In this document: positions 44,766 to 52,966 of the stretch, in pieces
How positions within the stretch are numbered: position 1 is the stretch's first letter
Layout of the letters: every line of letters begins with the position of its first letter
DNA from: Streptomyces sp. NRRL S-455
GTDB lineage: Bacteria; Actinomycetota; Actinomycetes; Streptomycetales; Streptomycetaceae
Reading direction: 5' to 3'
NCBI RefSeq assembly: GCF_000717875.1
Contig: NZ_JOCT01000014.1
Span: forward strand, 62,001-126,000
Length of the DNA: 64,000 nucleotides
The notes under the pieces: generated by a model
What the model saw: only the letters and a program-made list of their open reading frames with translations
What the model was told of the DNA's origin: nothing
Database searches by the model: none
Program-made: the position numbers and the translations under genes

Positions 44766-45596
44766 TTGGGTGACTGGTCGTTGCGAGAGAGTCTGTCCAC
44801 GGCGTCGGGGACCGTCCGCTGGGACCGGCTCGGGGACCCCGGTGGCGAGCCGGTCGTGCTGCTGCACGGAACGCCCTTCTCGTCGTACGTGTGGCACGAG
44901 ATCGCTCCCGCCCTCGCAGCCGCCGGATACCGCGTCCATGTGTGGGACATGCCGGGCTACGGCGGCTCCGCCATGTACCCGGACCAGGACGTCTCGTTGG
45001 GCGCGCAGGGCGAGGTGTTCGCCGGGCTGCTGGCGCACTGGGGCCTTCGGGAGCCGTCCGTCGTCGCGCACGACTTCGGCGGATGCGTGGCGCTGCGCGC
45101 CCACCTGCTGCACGGGGCCCGCTACCGGCGGCTCGCCCTGGTCGACCCGGTGGCCCTGGAGCCCTGGGGTTCGCCCTTCTTCCGGCTGGTCGGGGAACAC
45201 AGCCAGGTCTTCGAGCAACTGCCGGCGGCGCTGCACGAGGCCCTGGTGCGCGAGTACGTCACGTCCGCAAGCCACGTCGGCCTGCGTCCCGCCGCGCTCG
45301 ACGCGCTGGTCCGGCCGTGGACGGGGGAGCGGGGCCAGGCCGCCTTCTACCGCCAGATCGCGCAGGCCGACCAGCGCTACACCGACGACATCCAGCCGCT
45401 GTATCCCACGCTCGACCTGCCCGTCACCGTGTGCTGGGGCACCGAGGACACCTGGATCCCCTTCGCCAAGGGGCAGGAACTGGCCGCCCTGATCCCGGGC
45501 GCCCGGCTCCGGCCGGTCCCGGACGCCGGGCACCTCGTACCGCTGGACGCGCCCGGCCGGCTGGCGAGCGAGGTGCTCGCCTTCCTCACGAGCTGA
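44766..45596 (+). CDS. Asp-nucleophile alpha/beta hydrolase (haloalkane dehalogenase/epoxide hydrolase-like)
   Basis: 276 residues from a TTG start with AAGGAG 8 bases upstream. HGTP (34-37) gives the oxyanion region, HDFGG (102-106) the nucleophile elbow with Asp 103 in place of serine, and DAGHLVP the catalytic His. An Asp elbow plus the conserved SSYVW(H) motif is typical of haloalkane dehalogenases, fluoroacetate dehalogenases and epoxide hydrolases, which work through an ester intermediate on Asp. The cap (about 130-210) is helical. The actual substrate is unknown. It stands alone between divergent and downstream genes. Confidence 0.82.
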   Translation: MGDWSLRESLSTASGTVRWDRLGDPGGEPVVLLHGTPFSSYVWHEIAPALAAAGYRVHVWDMPGYGGSAMYPDQDVSLGAQGEVFAGLLAHWGLREPSVVAHDFGGCVALRAHLLHGARYRRLALVDPVALEPWGSPFFRLVGEHSQVFEQLPAALHEALVREYVTSASHVGLRPAALDALVRPWTGERGQAAFYRQIAQADQRYTDDIQPLYPTLDLPVTVCWGTEDTWIPFAKGQELAALIPGARLRPVPDAGHLVPLDAPGRLASEVLAFLTS

Positions 45597-45814
45597 GAGC
45601 CGACCGACGGAACCATCAGGACCGAACAAAGTCTCACGCGGTCATTGCTTCGATTGTGTTCGAGTCCTAGGGTGTGCCTGCTCAGCAGTTGCTCCGTCAC
45701 CGTCAGTTGCACGCGCCCCAACAGAAACTCCCATCCCGCGAAGGGGGTTGAGGGCCGCGACTGACGTGCCCTCAGTCCGTGCAGCACCCTGTCGAACCGA
45801 GGAAGGCCACGGTC

Positions 45815-48800
45815 ATGCCGCACCCGCACCCGTCCCCCGCCGACCGGCCCGTCCACTCCGAGCGTCCGGTGGTCAGCCGTCGCCGTCTGCTGGAGGGAGG
45901 AGCCGCCGTGCTCGGCGCGCTCGCCCTGTCGGCGTCGCCCGCCGTGGCGCACGCGGCCGGCAGGCGTCCGGCCGCGGAGGGCCCGCCGGAGTGGAACGAC
46001 GGCCTGGCCGTGTACCGGGTGGGCACCGAGCCGCCGCACACCACGCTCATGCCGTACGCGGACCTCGGGCAGGCACTGGCCGGTGACCGCGAGCGCTCGC
46101 CGTACCGGCTGAGTCTGGACGGCACATGGAAGTTCGCCTACGCAGACCGCCCCGACGACCGTGACACCGACTTCTACCGCACGGACGTGGACGACTCCGG
46201 ATGGGACGCCATCCCGGTGCCCTCGGCCTGGCAGTTGCAGGGCTACGACTTCCCGATCTACGTCAACATCACGTACCCCTGGTGGGGTCCCAACGGCGGT
46301 GGCGAGAACGCCCAGCCGCCGGCCGCCCCCACCCGCTACAACCCCGTGGGCCAGTACCGCCGCACGTTCACCGTCCCGCGCAACTGGTCGGGCCGGCGCA
46401 CCTTCCTGCACTTCGAGGGAGTCAAGTCCGCCCACTACGTGTGGATCAACGGCGAGCTGGCGGGCTACCACGAGGACTCCTACACCTCCGCCGAGTACGA
46501 CATCACCCGCCACCTCAAGCCGGGCACCAACCAGATCGCCGTCGAGGTCTACCGCTACTCCGACGCGGAGTGGCTGGAGGACCAGGACATGATCCGGCTG
46601 AGCGGCATCTTCCGCTCGGTCCACCTCTTTTCGACGCCGAACGTGCACCTGCGCGACTTCAGACTGGGCACCCCGCTCGGTGACGACTACACCTCCGCCG
46701 AGCTCGAGGTCACCGCGCACGTCCGCGACTACGGCGGCGAGGGCGCGGGCCGCTACACCGTCGAGACCCAGCTGTACGACGCGCGCCGCCACGCCGTCTG
46801 GTCCCGACCCCTGAACCTGCCCGTCGACGTCCCGGACGGTGACGAGGCCACCGCGAAGGCCTCCAGAGTCGTCCCGTCGCCGAAGCTCTGGTCTGCCGAG
46901 CACCCGAACCTGTACACCGCCGTACTGCGCCTGCGCGACCCGGCCGGAAAGGTGATCGAGACCCTCTCGCACCGGGTCGGCTTCCGCGAGTTCGCGCTCA
47001 AGGACGGCCTGATGCGCATCAACGGCAAGCCGGTCTCCTTCCGCGGCACCAACCGGCACGAGATCCACCCCGCCACCGGCTCGGCCCTCACCCGCGCGCA
47101 GATGATCGAGGACATCGGGATCATCAAGCGCCTCAACATCAACAGCGTCCGCACCTCGCACTACCCCAACAGCCCGCTGTGGCTGGAACTCGCCGACGAG
47201 TACGGCCTGTACCTCGTGGACGAGACCAACCTCGAGACCCACGGCATCCGCGACGAGTACCCCGGCAGTGGCCACCCCGAGTGGACCGAGGCGTGCGTGG
47301 TGCGCGCCCAGAACATGGTCCACCGCGACAAGAACCACGCCTCGGTGGTCATCTGGTCGCTCGGCAACGAGGCGGGCGGCGGCACCACCTTCAACGCCAT
47401 GTACGACTGGATCCGCTCCTACGACCCGACCCGCGTCATCCAGTACGAGGGCGATGACCGCCCGGGCATCAGCGACATCCGCTCCGAGATGTACGACAGC
47501 CCGCAGCGGGTCGAGCAGCGCGCCAAGGACACCAGCGACACCCGCCCGTACGTCATGATCGAGTACTCCCACGGGATGGGGAACTCCAACGGCAACTTCA
47601 AGAAGTACTGGGACATCGTCCGCCGCTACGACGTGCTCCAGGGCGGCTGGATCTGGGACTTCGTCGACCAGGCCCTGCTCTGGCCCACCCCGACGCGCAA
47701 GCTGCTGACCGAGTCCGGCCCCGGCTCGCTGCGCGGCGAGATCATCGCGCCCAGCGGCACCTTCGACCGCGCCAAGGGCGTCTCCGGCGGCGCCGTCTTC
47801 CCCCGCGACCCCGGCCTCGACCTCACCGGCTCGCTCACCCTGGAGGCCTGGGTCACCCCGCACGTGACCGGCTACCACCAGCCCATCATCGCCAAGGGCG
47901 ACACCCAGTACGCCCTCAAACAGTCCGACCGGACGCTGGAGTTCTTCATCCACGGCGGCGGCCAGTGGGTCACCGCGAGCTGGCCGCTGCCCGACGGCTG
48001 GACCGGCAGGGAGCACCATGTCGCCGGCGTCTTCGACGCGGAGGCGGGCACGCTCACCCTGTACGTCGACGGCCAGGTGCGCGGCACCCGGACCACCACC
48101 CGGCGCCCCAGCGACAACACGGCGTCCCTGTCCCTCGCCACGGATGTCGACAACCCGACCCGGGAGTTCAGCGGCACCATCCGCCGGGCCCGCGTCTACG
48201 CCCGTGCGCTCAGCGCCACGGAACTGGCCTCGGACACCCGCGGCCCGGACGACGAGGGCGTGCGGTTCTGGTTCGACGCCGCCACGGCCGGCCTCACCGA
48301 GAAGCGCCCGCGTGACAAGACGTTCTACGCGTACGGCGGCGACTGGGGCGACAACCCCAACGACGGAGCCTTCGCCGGCGACGGCATCATCACCGCCGAC
48401 CGCGGCCTCACGGGCAAGTCCGCCGAGGTCAAACAGATCTACCAGGCCATCAACGCCACCCGGGCCTCGGGCGGTCCCGGCGCCGTCAAGCTCACCAACG
48501 AGTACCTCTTCACCAACCTCCGTGAATTCGACGGCCGTTGGTCCCTCGTCGCCGACGGCAAGGTGATCCAGCGCGGCCGGCTGGACCGGGACCAGCTGAA
48601 CCTCGCGCCGCTGAGCAGCAAGGACATCAAGGTGCCCGTGCGGCTGCCGGCGAAGCCCGAGCCGGGCACCGAGTACTTCCTGGAGCTCTCCTTCACCACC
48701 AAGGAGTCCACGCCGTGGGCCAAGGCGGGCTTCGAGGTGGCCAAGCAGCAACTCGCCCTGGAAACGGGCGGCCCCGCCGTGAAACCGGTGCCGCTGCGCA

Positions 48801-49723
48801 GCGTGCCCGCCCTGCGCCACACCGACCGGGACGACGACGTCACGGTCACGGGCAAGGGCTTCTCGGTCACCGTCGACAAGAGCGCCGGAACCATCACGTC
48901 GTACGAGGCGGCAGGCACGCGTCTGATCACCTCCGGCCCCGTCCCGAACTTCTGGCGGGCGCCCACCGACAACGACCGGGGCAACGGCCACCACACCCGC
49001 AACCAGGTGTGGCGGGACGCCGGAGCCAGGCGGGAGGTGGCGGACGTACGGGTGCGGACCCTGGACGACCGGGCCGTCGAGATCACGGTCACCGGCACCC
49101 TCCCCACCACCCCGCAGTCCACGTACAGCACGACGTACACGGTCTTCGGCAACGGCGAGATCAAGGTCGACAACACCCTGCACCCGGGCGCGTCGAACCT
49201 GCCGTACATCCCCGAGGTCGGCAACCTGCTGTTCCTGCCACGCCGTCTCGACCGGCTGCACTACTACGGCCGGGGCCCCGAGGAGAACATGTGGGACCGC
49301 AACAACGCCACCGACGTGGGCCTGTACTCCGGCACCGTCTCCGGACAGTGGACCTCCTACCTGCGCCCCCAGGAGAACGGCAACAAGACCGACGTCCGCT
49401 GGGCCGCGCTGACCGACCGCGGCGGGCGCGGACTGCTCGTCTCAGGTGAGCCGCTGCTGGAGGTCAACGCCTCGCACTTCACCCCCGAGGACCTCTCGGT
49501 CGGCGCCCGCCACGACTACCAGCTCACTCCCCGGGACGCCGTGGTCCTCCGGGTCAACCACCGCCAGATGGGCGTGGGCGGCGACAACAGCTGGGGCGCC
49601 CACACCCACGACGAGTTCAAGCTCCTCGCGGGCCGGGACTACGCGTACACCTACCGGCTGCGTCCGCTCACGCGCGTGAGCGAGGCGATGGAGGCCTCAC
49701 GACGGCCCACGGCGACCGAATAG
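45815..49723 (+). CDS. Tat-exported glycoside hydrolase family 2 beta-galactosidase with LamG-like insertion
   Basis: 1302 residues. A twin-arginine signal (SRRRLLEGGAAVLGALAL, about 22-52) precedes a sugar-binding domain, immunoglobulin-like domain and TIM barrel. The acid/base is Glu 519 (WSLGNEAGG) and the nucleophile Glu 583 (MIEYSHGMGNSNG). A laminin-G/concanavalin-like domain is inserted at about 648-812, before the small beta-galactosidase domain and the C-terminal Bgal_small_N domain (from about 1010). LacZ-type enzymes split terminal beta-galactosides; export after folding and the extra lectin-like domain suggest action on extracellular polysaccharide. GGAAGG lies 8 bases before the ATG. 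No transporter or regulator adjoins. Confidence 0.92.
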   Translation: MPHPHPSPADRPVHSERPVVSRRRLLEGGAAVLGALALSASPAVAHAAGRRPAAEGPPEWNDGLAVYRVGTEPPHTTLMPYADLGQALAGDRERSPYRLSLDGTWKFAYADRPDDRDTDFYRTDVDDSGWDAIPVPSAWQLQGYDFPIYVNITYPWWGPNGGGENAQPPAAPTRYNPVGQYRRTFTVPRNWSGRRTFLHFEGVKSAHYVWINGELAGYHEDSYTSAEYDITRHLKPGTNQIAVEVYRYSDAEWLEDQDMIRLSGIFRSVHLFSTPNVHLRDFRLGTPLGDDYTSAELEVTAHVRDYGGEGAGRYTVETQLYDARRHAVWSRPLNLPVDVPDGDEATAKASRVVPSPKLWSAEHPNLYTAVLRLRDPAGKVIETLSHRVGFREFALKDGLMRINGKPVSFRGTNRHEIHPATGSALTRAQMIEDIGIIKRLNINSVRTSHYPNSPLWLELADEYGLYLVDETNLETHGIRDEYPGSGHPEWTEACVVRAQNMVHRDKNHASVVIWSLGNEAGGGTTFNAMYDWIRSYDPTRVIQYEGDDRPGISDIRSEMYDSPQRVEQRAKDTSDTRPYVMIEYSHGMGNSNGNFKKYWDIVRRYDVLQGGWIWDFVDQALLWPTPTRKLLTESGPGSLRGEIIAPSGTFDRAKGVSGGAVFPRDPGLDLTGSLTLEAWVTPHVTGYHQPIIAKGDTQYALKQSDRTLEFFIHGGGQWVTASWPLPDGWTGREHHVAGVFDAEAGTLTLYVDGQVRGTRTTTRRPSDNTASLSLATDVDNPTREFSGTIRRARVYARALSATELASDTRGPDDEGVRFWFDAATAGLTEKRPRDKTFYAYGGDWGDNPNDGAFAGDGIITADRGLTGKSAEVKQIYQAINATRASGGPGAVKLTNEYLFTNLREFDGRWSLVADGKVIQRGRLDRDQLNLAPLSSKDIKVPVRLPAKPEPGTEYFLELSFTTKESTPWAKAGFEVAKQQLALETGGPAVKPVPLRSVPALRHTDRDDDVTVTGKGFSVTVDKSAGTITSYEAAGTRLITSGPVPNFWRAPTDNDRGNGHHTRNQVWRDAGARREVADVRVRTLDDRAVEITVTGTLPTTPQSTYSTTYTVFGNGEIKVDNTLHPGASNLPYIPEVGNLLFLPRRLDRLHYYGRGPEENMWDRNNATDVGLYSGTVSGQWTSYLRPQENGNKTDVRWAALTDRGGRGLLVSGEPLLEVNASHFTPEDLSVGARHDYQLTPRDAVVLRVNHRQMGVGGDNSWGAHTHDEFKLLAGRDYAYTYRLRPLTRVSEAMEASRRPTATE

Positions 49724-49750
49724 GGCGGACGGTGCGACAGCGGCGCCGCC

Positions 49751-50113
49751 TCAGTCGGCGGCGTCGCTGAGGCCCAGGCGCAGATGCTCCACGTGGTACA
49801 CGGCCTGGTCGAGCAGCTCGGCGACATGGTGGTCGTGCAGCGCGTACACCACCGAACGGCCCCGGCGCTCACCCACCACCAGGCCGAGGTTGCGCAGCAG
49901 CCGCAGCTGGTGCGAGCAGGCGGACTGCTCCATGCCCACCTCGGCGGCCAACTCCGTGGCCGGAAGCGGGCCTTCCCTGAGGCGCGCCAGGATCAGCAGC
50001 CGGGACGGCGTGGACAGGGCCTGGAGCGTGGTGGCGACCTTCGCGACGTTGTCCGCGTCCAGGCGTACGCGCTCGGTGGCGTCCTGCGCGGGAATGACGG
50101 CTCCATGACCCAT
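49751..50113 (-). CDS. ArsR/SmtB-family regulator (orphan)
   Basis: 120 residues from the ATG at 50113 (MGHGAV). A winged helix-turn-helix has ATELAAEVGMEQSACSHQLRLL as recognition region. The C-terminal helix DHHVAELLDQAVYHVEHLRLG carries the Asp-His-x-His-Glu pattern of alpha-5-type nickel/zinc/cobalt sites (NmtR/SmtB/CzrA-like). A 16-base TGAA-N6-TTCA operator lies at 50144-50159. No efflux gene follows on its strand, since lacZ converges from the other side, so its target is probably elsewhere. A GTG at 50143 next to the operator is an alternative start. Confidence 0.85.
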   Translation of the reverse strand: MGHGAVIPAQDATERVRLDADNVAKVATTLQALSTPSRLLILARLREGPLPATELAAEVGMEQSACSHQLRLLRNLGLVVGERRGRSVVYALHDHHVAELLDQAVYHVEHLRLGLSDAAD

Positions 50114-50143
50114 GACGCCATCGTACCGGCCTCGCACGAACAC

Positions 50144-50159
50144 ATGAATGAATCTTCAT
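50144..50159. promoter_or_regulatory. ArsR/SmtB-type operator
   Basis: ATGAATGAATCTTCAT has arms ATGAA and TTCAT spaced by 6 bases, the classic TGAA-N6-TTCA core of SmtB-type 12-2-12 operators. It lies 30 bp from the repressor's ATG and about 85 bp from the start of the divergent Ada/AlkA gene. Confidence 0.65.
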
Positions 50160-50242
50160 CTGTGCCCGTGGTGGCCCCCGCGTGCGAGGTCGATGTCGGA
50201 TTCTCGCCAGACTCGTCCCGCCGGCTGCCCGATGCTGGAGCC

Positions 50243-51724
50243 ATGCAGATGGGGATGCACACCGACACCGAGCGCTGCGTGCGCGCCGTCCGGTCCAAGG
50301 ACGCGCGGTTCGACGGATGGTTCTTCACGGCCGTCCTGACGACCGGCATCTACTGCCGTCCCAGTTGCCCGGTGGTGCCGCCGAAACCGGAGAACATGGT
50401 CTTCCACCCGAGCGCGGCGGCCTGTCAGCAGGCCGGTTTCCGGGCCTGCAAGCGCTGCCGGCCCGACACCAGCCCCGGCTCCCCGGAGTGGAACCAGCGC
50501 GCCGACCTCGTGGCCCGGGCCATGCGGCTGATCGCCGACGGCGTCGTGGACCGCGAGGGCGTGCCCGGCCTCGCCACCCGCCTCGGGTACAGCACGCGGC
50601 AGGTCGAGCGCCAACTCCTCGCCGAACTGGGAGCCGGCCCGCTCGCGCTGGCCCGCGCCCAGCGCGCCCAGACGGCCCGGCTGCTCATCGAGACGACAAC
50701 CCTGCCGATGGCGCAGATCGCCTTCGCCGCCGGCTTCGCCTCGATCCGCACCTTCAACGACACGGTCCGCGAGGTCTTCGCCCTCGCCCCGGGCGAGCTG
50801 CGCGCCCGTGCGCCCCAGCGGCAGGGCGCGAGCACGCCCGGCGCCCTGTCCCTGCGGCTGCCGTTCCGCGCCCCGCTCAACCCCGACAACCTCTTCGGCC
50901 ACCTCGCCGCGACGGCCGTGCCCGGGGTGGAGGAGTGGCGGGACGGCTCCTACCGGCGCACACTCCGCCTGCCCTACGGCCACGGCATCGTGTCGCTGAC
51001 TCCCAACCCCGACCACATCGCCTGCCGCCTCACCCTCAGCGACCTGCGCGATCTGACCGTCGCCATCAGCCGCTGCCGCCGCCTGCTCGACCTGGACGCC
51101 GACCCGGTCGCGATCGACGAGCAGCTGCGCACGGACCCCGTCCTGGCACCGCTGGTCGACAAGGCGCCGGGCCGCCGTGTCCCGCGCACGGTGGACGAGG
51201 CGGAGTTCGCCGTGCGGGCCGTACTGGGCCAGCAGGTCTCCACCGCAGCAGCCCGCACCCACGCGGCTCGCCTGGTCACCGCCCACGGCCAGCCGGTCGA
51301 CGATCCCGAGGGCGGCCTCACCCACCTCTTCCCAGGCCCCGAGGCCCTGGCGGCCCTCGACCCCGAGACGCTGGCGATGCCCCGCACCCGCCGCACGACC
51401 TTCACCACCCTCGTCCGCCACCTCGCCGACGGCGACCTCCACCTGGGCGTGGAGAGCGACTGGCCGCAAACCCGCGCCCAGCTCCTCGCCCTGCCCGGCT
51501 TCGGTCCCTGGACCGTGGACGTCATCGCCATGCGCGCCCTCGGCGACCCGGACGCCTTCCTCCCCACCGACCTCGGTATCCGCCGCGCCGCCCAGGAGCT
51601 CGGCCTGCCCTCCACCCCCGCCGCTCTCACCGCCCGCGCGGCGGCCTGGCGCCCCTGGCGGGCCTACGCCGTCCAGTACCTCTGGGCGACCGACAGCCAC
51701 CCGATCAATTTCCTTCCGGTATGA
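50243..51724 (+). CDS. alkA: Ada-AlkA hybrid: methylphosphotriester domain, AraC HTH and 3-methyladenine DNA glycosylase
   Basis: 493 residues. The Ada zinc domain has Cys 38, 42, 69 and 72 (YCRPSC and CKRC). An AraC-type helix-turn-helix follows (about 85-165). The C-terminal AlkA part has the HhH motif LPGFGPWTVD and the expected catalytic Asp 443 (AFLPTDLG). The protein can sense methylphosphotriesters by self-methylation, bind DNA and excise alkylated bases, but it lacks the O6-methylguanine methyltransferase domain of Escherichia coli Ada. That activity is encoded by the ogt gene 11 bp downstream. ATGs at 50243, 50249 and 50255 are all possible starts; GGAG suits 50249. Confidence 0.92.
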   Translation: MQMGMHTDTERCVRAVRSKDARFDGWFFTAVLTTGIYCRPSCPVVPPKPENMVFHPSAAACQQAGFRACKRCRPDTSPGSPEWNQRADLVARAMRLIADGVVDREGVPGLATRLGYSTRQVERQLLAELGAGPLALARAQRAQTARLLIETTTLPMAQIAFAAGFASIRTFNDTVREVFALAPGELRARAPQRQGASTPGALSLRLPFRAPLNPDNLFGHLAATAVPGVEEWRDGSYRRTLRLPYGHGIVSLTPNPDHIACRLTLSDLRDLTVAISRCRRLLDLDADPVAIDEQLRTDPVLAPLVDKAPGRRVPRTVDEAEFAVRAVLGQQVSTAAARTHAARLVTAHGQPVDDPEGGLTHLFPGPEALAALDPETLAMPRTRRTTFTTLVRHLADGDLHLGVESDWPQTRAQLLALPGFGPWTVDVIAMRALGDPDAFLPTDLGIRRAAQELGLPSTPAALTARAAAWRPWRAYAVQYLWATDSHPINFLPV

Positions 51725-51734
51725 GGACGTTCCG

Positions 51735-52217
51735 ATGAAGCAGCACACCGTGACCGACAGCCCCTACGGCCCGCTCACCCTCGTCGCCGACGACGGCGTC
51801 CTGTGCGGGCTCTACATGACCGACCAGCGCCACCGCCCGCCCGAGGAGGCCTTCGGCACCCGCGACGACACGTTGTTCACGGAGACGGAGGAACAACTGA
51901 AGGCCTACTTCGCGGGAGACCTCAAGGAGTTCACCCTCGAACTCCGCCTGAGCGGCACCCCGTTCCAGCGCGCCGTCTGGGAGCAGCTGCGCCGCATCCC
52001 GTACGGCGAGACCCGCACCTACGGCGAACTCGCCGCGGCCCTCGGCACCCCCACCGCCTCCCGCGCGGTCGGCCTCGCCAACGGCCGCAACCCCATCGGC
52101 ATCATCGTCCCCTGCCACCGCGTCATCGGAGCGAGCGGAGGGCTCACGGGGTACGGGGGCGGGCTGGAGCGCAAGCAGCGCCTGCTGGACTTCGAACGGG
52201 GAGCGGCCCTCTTCTGA
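51735..52217 (+). CDS. ogt: Methylated-DNA-protein cysteine methyltransferase
   Basis: 160 residues. The acceptor Cys 127 sits in the universal PCHRV motif (GIIVPCHRVIGASG), preceded by the TYGELAAALG helix-turn-helix and SRAVGLANGRNP arginine finger region. The enzyme removes methyl from O6-methylguanine in DNA onto its own cysteine and is used once. Coding begins 11 bp after alkA, so both form a repair operon. Confidence 0.95.
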   Translation: MKQHTVTDSPYGPLTLVADDGVLCGLYMTDQRHRPPEEAFGTRDDTLFTETEEQLKAYFAGDLKEFTLELRLSGTPFQRAVWEQLRRIPYGETRTYGELAAALGTPTASRAVGLANGRNPIGIIVPCHRVIGASGGLTGYGGGLERKQRLLDFERGAALF

Positions 52218-52228
52218 CACACCAGCTG

Positions 52229-52246
52229 GTCAAATTTGACTAGACT
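52229..52246 (+). promoter_or_regulatory. Palindrome GTCAAATTTGAC with leaderless promoter
   Basis: GTCAAATTTGAC (52229-52240) is a perfect 12-bp palindrome. TAGACT (52241-52246) is a -10 box lying 6 bases before the ATG at 52253, so the mRNA should be leaderless. The AT-rich palindrome stands out in this GC-rich sequence and probably binds a dimeric repressor. Confidence 0.65.
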
Positions 52247-52252
52247 GCGGTC

Positions 52253-52966
52253 ATGCCGGAGAAGACGATCCCGATCCTGCCGTGCCGGACCCTTCAACCC
52301 GTCCTCGACTTCTACACCGCCCTCGGCTTCGAGGTGACCTACCAGCAGCGCAGCCCCAACCCTTACGCGGTCGTCGAACGCGGCGCCACAGAGCTGCAGT
52401 TCTTCGCGATGAAGCGCTACGAGCCGAGCGAGTCGATCAGCACCTGCTACGTCCTGACCGACGACGTCGACGGTCTGTACGAGGCGTTCCGGGCCGGGCT
52501 CAAGTCGGCGTACGGCAGGATCCCCACCCGGGGGCTGCCCCGGCTCGGGCCGCTCAAGGACATGTCCTACGGGGTGCGGCAGTTCCTCATGACCGACCCG
52601 GGCGGCAACTGCGTCCGCGTGGGGCAGCGCACGGGCGAGGACCGCCGGCACGGACGCGCTCCCGAAGAGACGTTCGCCCGGGCCCTGCACCACGCGTCGC
52701 TGCTGGCGGACTCCAAGGGGGACCCGGCGGGCGCCGCGAAGGTCATCGACCGTGTGCTGCGCCTGACGGACGAGACGCCGACGGACGTACAGCTGCTGCA
52801 GCTGCTCGTGCTGCGCGGCGACATCGCGGGCCGGCTCGGCGAGGAGGAGACGGCGGCGGCCGCGCTCGCCCGGGCCGCCGCGCTCGACCTCACCGGCACC
52901 GAGCGCGAACAGGCCCTGGACGCCCTCACGCGCCTGGAGGACCTCCGGCCGGCTGACCGGCCGTGA
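52253..52966 (+). CDS. VOC (glyoxalase/bleomycin-resistance) domain protein with helical C-terminal extension
   Basis: 237 residues. Residues 1-125 form the bleomycin-resistance-like VOC fold (IPILPCRTLQPVLDFYTALGFEV, ELQFFAMKRYE, MTDPGGNCVRVG). Residues about 135-237 are helical and repeat-like (ETFARALHHASLLADS, AAAALARAAALDLTG), resembling a TPR pair. VOC proteins of this type bind and sequester drugs or act as metal-dependent isomerases. The extension is not part of the usual 120-residue resistance protein. The 3' end overlaps the convergent sirtuin gene by 41 bp. Confidence 0.82.
   Translation: MPEKTIPILPCRTLQPVLDFYTALGFEVTYQQRSPNPYAVVERGATELQFFAMKRYEPSESISTCYVLTDDVDGLYEAFRAGLKSAYGRIPTRGLPRLGPLKDMSYGVRQFLMTDPGGNCVRVGQRTGEDRRHGRAPEETFARALHHASLLADSKGDPAGAAKVIDRVLRLTDETPTDVQLLQLLVLRGDIAGRLGEEETAAAALARAAALDLTGTEREQALDALTRLEDLRPADRP

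Noticed and set aside
45749..45774. Inverted repeat TGAGGGC-N12-GCCCTCA ahead of the beta-galactosidase
   Set aside because: It could be an operator, but the arms are short and GC-rich, similar repeats are common by chance here, and it has no placed promoter.
45377..49261. Very long minus-strand open frame (almost 1300 codons) opposite the beta-galactosidase
   Set aside because: It is antisense to a gene with all GH2 motifs, its translation is Val/Gly/Asp/Arg-rich without family resemblance, and long antisense frames are normal at this GC content.
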